64,000 nucleotides of DNA from Anthoceros angustus (lineage: Eukaryota > Streptophyta > Anthocerotopsida > Anthocerotales > Anthocerotaceae): NCBI GenBank assembly GCA_010909165.1, contig VJWM01000118.1, positions 682,001 through 746,000 of the forward strand. The letters are read 5' to 3'. Positions within the stretch are counted from its first letter, which is position 1, and every line of letters begins with the position of its first letter. A model generated the notes under the pieces. The model was not told the origin of the DNA. It saw only the letters and a program-made list of their open reading frames with translations, and did no database searches. A program made the position numbers and the translations under genes. Below are positions 62,101 to 64,000 of this stretch, one piece after another.

Positions 62101-64000
62101 GAGGAGGGAATCCGGTCCAAAAGATTGGACATCACCACCAGTTCCGGGGGTTGCCAACTGAGGGAGGTAAGGAAGGCGAAAACGGAGCCAGGGGATGGAT
62201 CACAGAAAGCTACGACTTGTCCTGCCTTGGACTACATAGGTCAGGTCTTCGAGAAGTACGCAACCAGCCCACCTCTTCAGGAAACCAAGAAGGATCTTTC
62301 CATTCAGCTGGTTCTGGGAGCAGGAATCCAAGAGCAAGCCAAGCAGCCGTGCATAAACTACGTTGACAGTTCGCTGACAACCATCGAACGACACCGAGGC
62401 AAGGATTTCTCAGACCTTGACATCGACATCCGCGCCGACGCGTTTAATGACTGCTTTGATGACGAAGGCCAGCTTGAAGGAAGCAGAGACGATAGAAACC
62501 TCAGAGCCGTGGGAGATTTCACTCAGACCCTTGTATGCTTGATCCCGATACAGATAGCTCGTGCCGAGAAGAACACCTTGCGACCCTTGAGTGATGGCCT
62601 GCAGCTCCCGCCTAACATCGACTACACCGACGCTGTGTCTCTGGCCACTGTCATCCGGTTCGGGTTCTATGACGCAGTGCTAGCGCAGTGGCAGGGACCC
62701 ATCAAAGTCATCTCATCCATGGGAAAACAGAGCAGTGGAAAATCTTACCTTCTCAACCATCTGAGCGGGTCCTTGCTTGATGTGGCTGGAGGACGTTGCA
62801 CCGATGGTGTGTGGATGACCCTGAGGCCAACCCAGAATTGTATGTATGTGCTGCTAGACTTCGAGGGCCTAGGAAGCTTCGAAAGGAGTGAACAAGAAGA
62901 CATGCTGCTTTCCATCCTGAATGCTGCTGTGAGCAACATCACCATCTTCAACAAGAAGGTAACTAGGCCGCTGCATTTGGACAAATTACTGGAATCTCTG
63001 CTTGCATCTTGCTTGAATGGATCCCTGCAAAGGACGAAGGGGCTCCTGTGACAATCTGAAACTTTCTCATCTGCCTTGACGTTGTTCTTGAACCAGGACT
63101 TCCACCTTGATAAGGAGACAGAGGCCGTGTTTCAAAGATTTCAGAGTGGAGTACGCTTGGTGAAGCAGGACACTAAGCTCTTCAAAGGCATGTTCTACAT
63201 GGCTATCAAGGATGTGGACACGGATGATGTGGAAGATCTCAAGGTCGAGTTTGTTAAGAAAATCCGGCACATGTGCAGCAAGTCGGAGGAGAACTTCCTG
63301 GCCAAAATGTATGGAGGCCACGTCGAGATTGCTGCCATGCCTCCTTCCAGAAACAAGAGTTTCATGACAGCATCTGTGCAATCCAAGCAACTGTGGAGGA
63401 CTTGGTAGCAGTTCAGCACAACGGGGGAAATCTAGCAACCGACCTGAAGCTGGTGATGGCTCAGATCTGTGCCAAAGACTGGTCCCCTATTGACACAAAG
63501 CGAGCGGCTCTGAAGGCTGATCTGCTCCGCAAGCACTTCCGCACAGCCATCGCTCTTGGAAGACTGCAGGGGAAGGACGGAGACCCCCTGGTAGACTTCG
63601 ACAGGCAGGAGGCCATACCCGAGCTCCCGGTCCAGCTCCATGGCCAGAGCTTCGAAGTACCAGACACGGACCTGGAGCTCTCTCCTTACCAGGACAGCCA
63701 GGTGGTTGGCAACATACTTGAGATGATGAGGCACAAGTTTGAGCTTGTTTTCCCCAGGTCAGGAACCGATGACGAGGTTTGGCATTCCAACTGAGAAATT
63801 CTTGCTTGCTCTGGCAGACAGACGCCGCATCAGAGTGCTGGACTGGCTGGATCGCAACACATCAGAGTTCCAAAAGAATGCAGACGTGCAAACCCTGCGC
63901 ATGAAGGCTGTTGCAATGCTTGCAGAGCTGAAGCAAACCCTGTCTCTTTGCAGCTGCAAATGCCAGATCTGCTTCCTTCGCTGTGTTCTTGAAAAGTCTC
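59131..64000 (+). CDS. Giant GBP/VLIG-like GTPase paralogue (gene B), cut by window end and frameshifted
   Basis: Exon 1 is 59131-62958 (1,276 codons); the second exon starts at 63,097 after aaccag and runs off the window at the start of the Cys/His array (SLCSCKCQICFLRC). The start ATG at 59,131 is the first in the frame. The order of parts and the intron position, directly after TIFNKK, match gene A. Shared blocks include RKDVSCNFIRYLMDLCGTVY and the identical P-loop GKQSSGKS (1198-1205, 62,722-62,745), CTDGVWM and DFEGLGSFERSEQED. Two frame changes break exon 2: one base is missing near 63,345 relative to gene A, and the frame shifts back near 63,790. The intervening 445 bases are well conserved in their own frame, so this is either a young pseudogene or a pair of sequence errors. 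The VWA part, if present, lies outside the window. Confidence 0.8.

Overview
The window looks like nuclear DNA of a land plant, most likely a non-seed plant such as a bryophyte or lycophyte; the species cannot be named from sequence alone. The reasons are a kinesin-14 with an N-terminal calponin-homology domain, a plant-style RNA polymerase III largest subunit, pentatricopeptide (PPR) relics, Copia and Gypsy retrotransposon relics, a bulb-type lectin, and short introns of about 70-170 nt with GT-AG ends plus two minor-spliceosome (U12-type) introns.

Bases 1-22,700 are repeat-rich and hold no gene that I can show to be intact. From left to right: a tandem pair of decayed DUF7869-type elements (1-2,505), a Gypsy gag relic on the minus strand (about 4,290-5,411), a composite tandem array (8,046-11,372) that has invaded or duplicated the 3' end of a minus-strand Copia element (about 10,395-15,558), an LTR-like block near 17,770-18,400, a degraded tRNA-Val-like sequence (18,801), and a minus-strand array of broken PPR repeats (20,865-21,900) with tandem duplications behind it.

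Bases 23,277-25,400 hold a small intronless secreted bulb-type lectin with a clear TATA box, three successive tandem-repeat tracts after it, and a well-formed tRNA-Val(CAC).

From 26.2 kb to the right edge the sequence is gene-dense, and the exon-intron structures were solved by hand: a conserved membrane protein of unknown function (-), the 27-exon NRPC1 gene (-, 1,386 aa), a 22-exon CH-domain kinesin-14 (+, 1,096 aa), the rRNA-processing factor EFG1 (-, 385 aa), a MIA40-type mitochondrial oxidoreductase (+, 161 aa), and a head-to-head pair of giant GTPases (51,518-58,408 minus; 59,131 to beyond 64,000 plus). The complete one is 2,260 aa: a long N-terminal region, a GBP/VLIG-like dynamin-type GTPase, a large Cys/His-rich array and a C-terminal VWA domain. 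NRPC1, EFG1 and MIA40 are housekeeping genes (tRNA/5S transcription, 18S rRNA maturation, mitochondrial protein folding) and show no operon-like link.

The best candidate for a poorly described system is the divergent GTPase/Cys-His/VWA pair. Its architecture recalls interferon-inducible large GTPases, but its function in a plant is unknown. Second are the two U12-type introns of both subtypes, and the MIA40 whose redox motif reads CEC where CPC is normal.
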